This document shows positions 32,457 to 32,495 of a stretch of DNA of 32,495 nucleotides, piece by piece. Positions within the stretch are counted from its first letter, which is position 1. Each line of letters starts with the position of its first letter. This stretch comes from an uncultured Muribaculaceae bacterium (lineage in GTDB: Bacteria; Bacteroidota; Bacteroidia; Bacteroidales; Muribaculaceae), in contig CAJTUG010000001.1 in NCBI GenBank assembly GCA_910579605.1, forward strand, positions 155,864 to 188,358, written 5' to 3'. The notes under the pieces are model-generated. The model made no database searches. It was not told the DNA's origin and saw only the letters and a program-made list of their open reading frames with translations. The position numbers and the translations under genes were made by a program.

Positions 32457-32495
32457 ATGGATTTCAAAATCAATTCCGAATACAAGCCAACCGGA
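32457..32495 (+). CDS. uvrB: Excinuclease ABC subunit B, first 13 codons (truncated by window end)
   Basis: The last 39 bases encode MDFKINSEYKPTG. This fits the conserved N terminus of UvrB (MxFxLxSxYxPxGDQP), the damage-verifying helicase of nucleotide excision repair. A -7 promoter element lies just upstream, after the divergent esterase operon. The call rests on 13 residues only. Confidence 0.7.
   Translation, partial: MDFKINSEYKPTG

Noticed and set aside
1..32495. CRISPR array, tRNA, rRNA, integrase or restriction system
   Set aside because: I looked on both strands for spaced short repeats, tRNA-like cloverleaf ends and characteristic protein motifs and found none.

Overview
The window looks like chromosomal DNA of a Bacteroidales bacterium, most likely a Muribaculaceae-type gut organism (the family is inferred, not proven). 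The reasons are the Bacteroidota-type promoters (TTTG or TTG at -33, 19-21 bp, TAnnTTTG at -7), the near absence of strong Shine-Dalgarno sequences, a TamB gene followed by a lipoprotein-type TamA (TamL), a PorQ homologue upstream of cmk and ispH, a folP-cdaA pair, and a secreted protein with the short C-terminal tail common in this order. Gene density is high. I see no tRNA, rRNA, CRISPR array, insertion sequence or prophage.

Layout. 1-3835 (+): the 3' part of lptG, mdh with its own promoter and terminator, a thioredoxin-fold lipoprotein and a DbpA-like DEAD-box helicase. 3938-11048 (+): an envelope assembly pair, a 1607-residue TamB and TamL, overlapping by 11 bp. 11122-12695 (+): ilvE and a translationally coupled HD-domain protein. 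12785-16515 (+): an accessory-looking stretch with an unknown membrane protein, a large secreted beta-helix-like protein with two almost identical internal units, and a PepSY-like periplasmic protein, each with its own promoter signal. 16513-22388 (-): one tight operon, porQ-cmk-ispH-exonuclease-small lipoprotein-priA, in which consecutive genes overlap or nearly touch. 22418-23005 (-): a cysteine-rich Spy/CpxP-like protein with a strong terminator. 23257-30102 (+): typA, folP, cdaA (c-di-AMP synthase), an OPT-family transporter and a MATE exporter. 30082-32340 (-): an operon of a secreted esterase, an EamA-type transporter and a metallophosphoesterase. The window ends in the first 13 codons of uvrB.

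Most of the window is housekeeping: envelope biogenesis (LptG, TamB/TamL, PorQ), central metabolism (Mdh, IlvE, FolP, IspH, Cmk), DNA repair and restart (PriA, UvrB), ribosome-linked functions (TypA, DEAD helicase) and c-di-AMP signalling. The strongest unusual signal is the secreted repeat protein at 13574-15883. Its promoter spacer contains a run of nine G, and the gene carries a perfect 416-bp direct repeat spaced by 1056 bp (352 codons, in frame). Together these suggest a surface or secreted protein whose expression and length can vary. Second, the cdaA promoter fits the consensus exactly and its -7 element ends 4 nt before the ATG. With a similar arrangement at porQ, this suggests leaderless transcripts.
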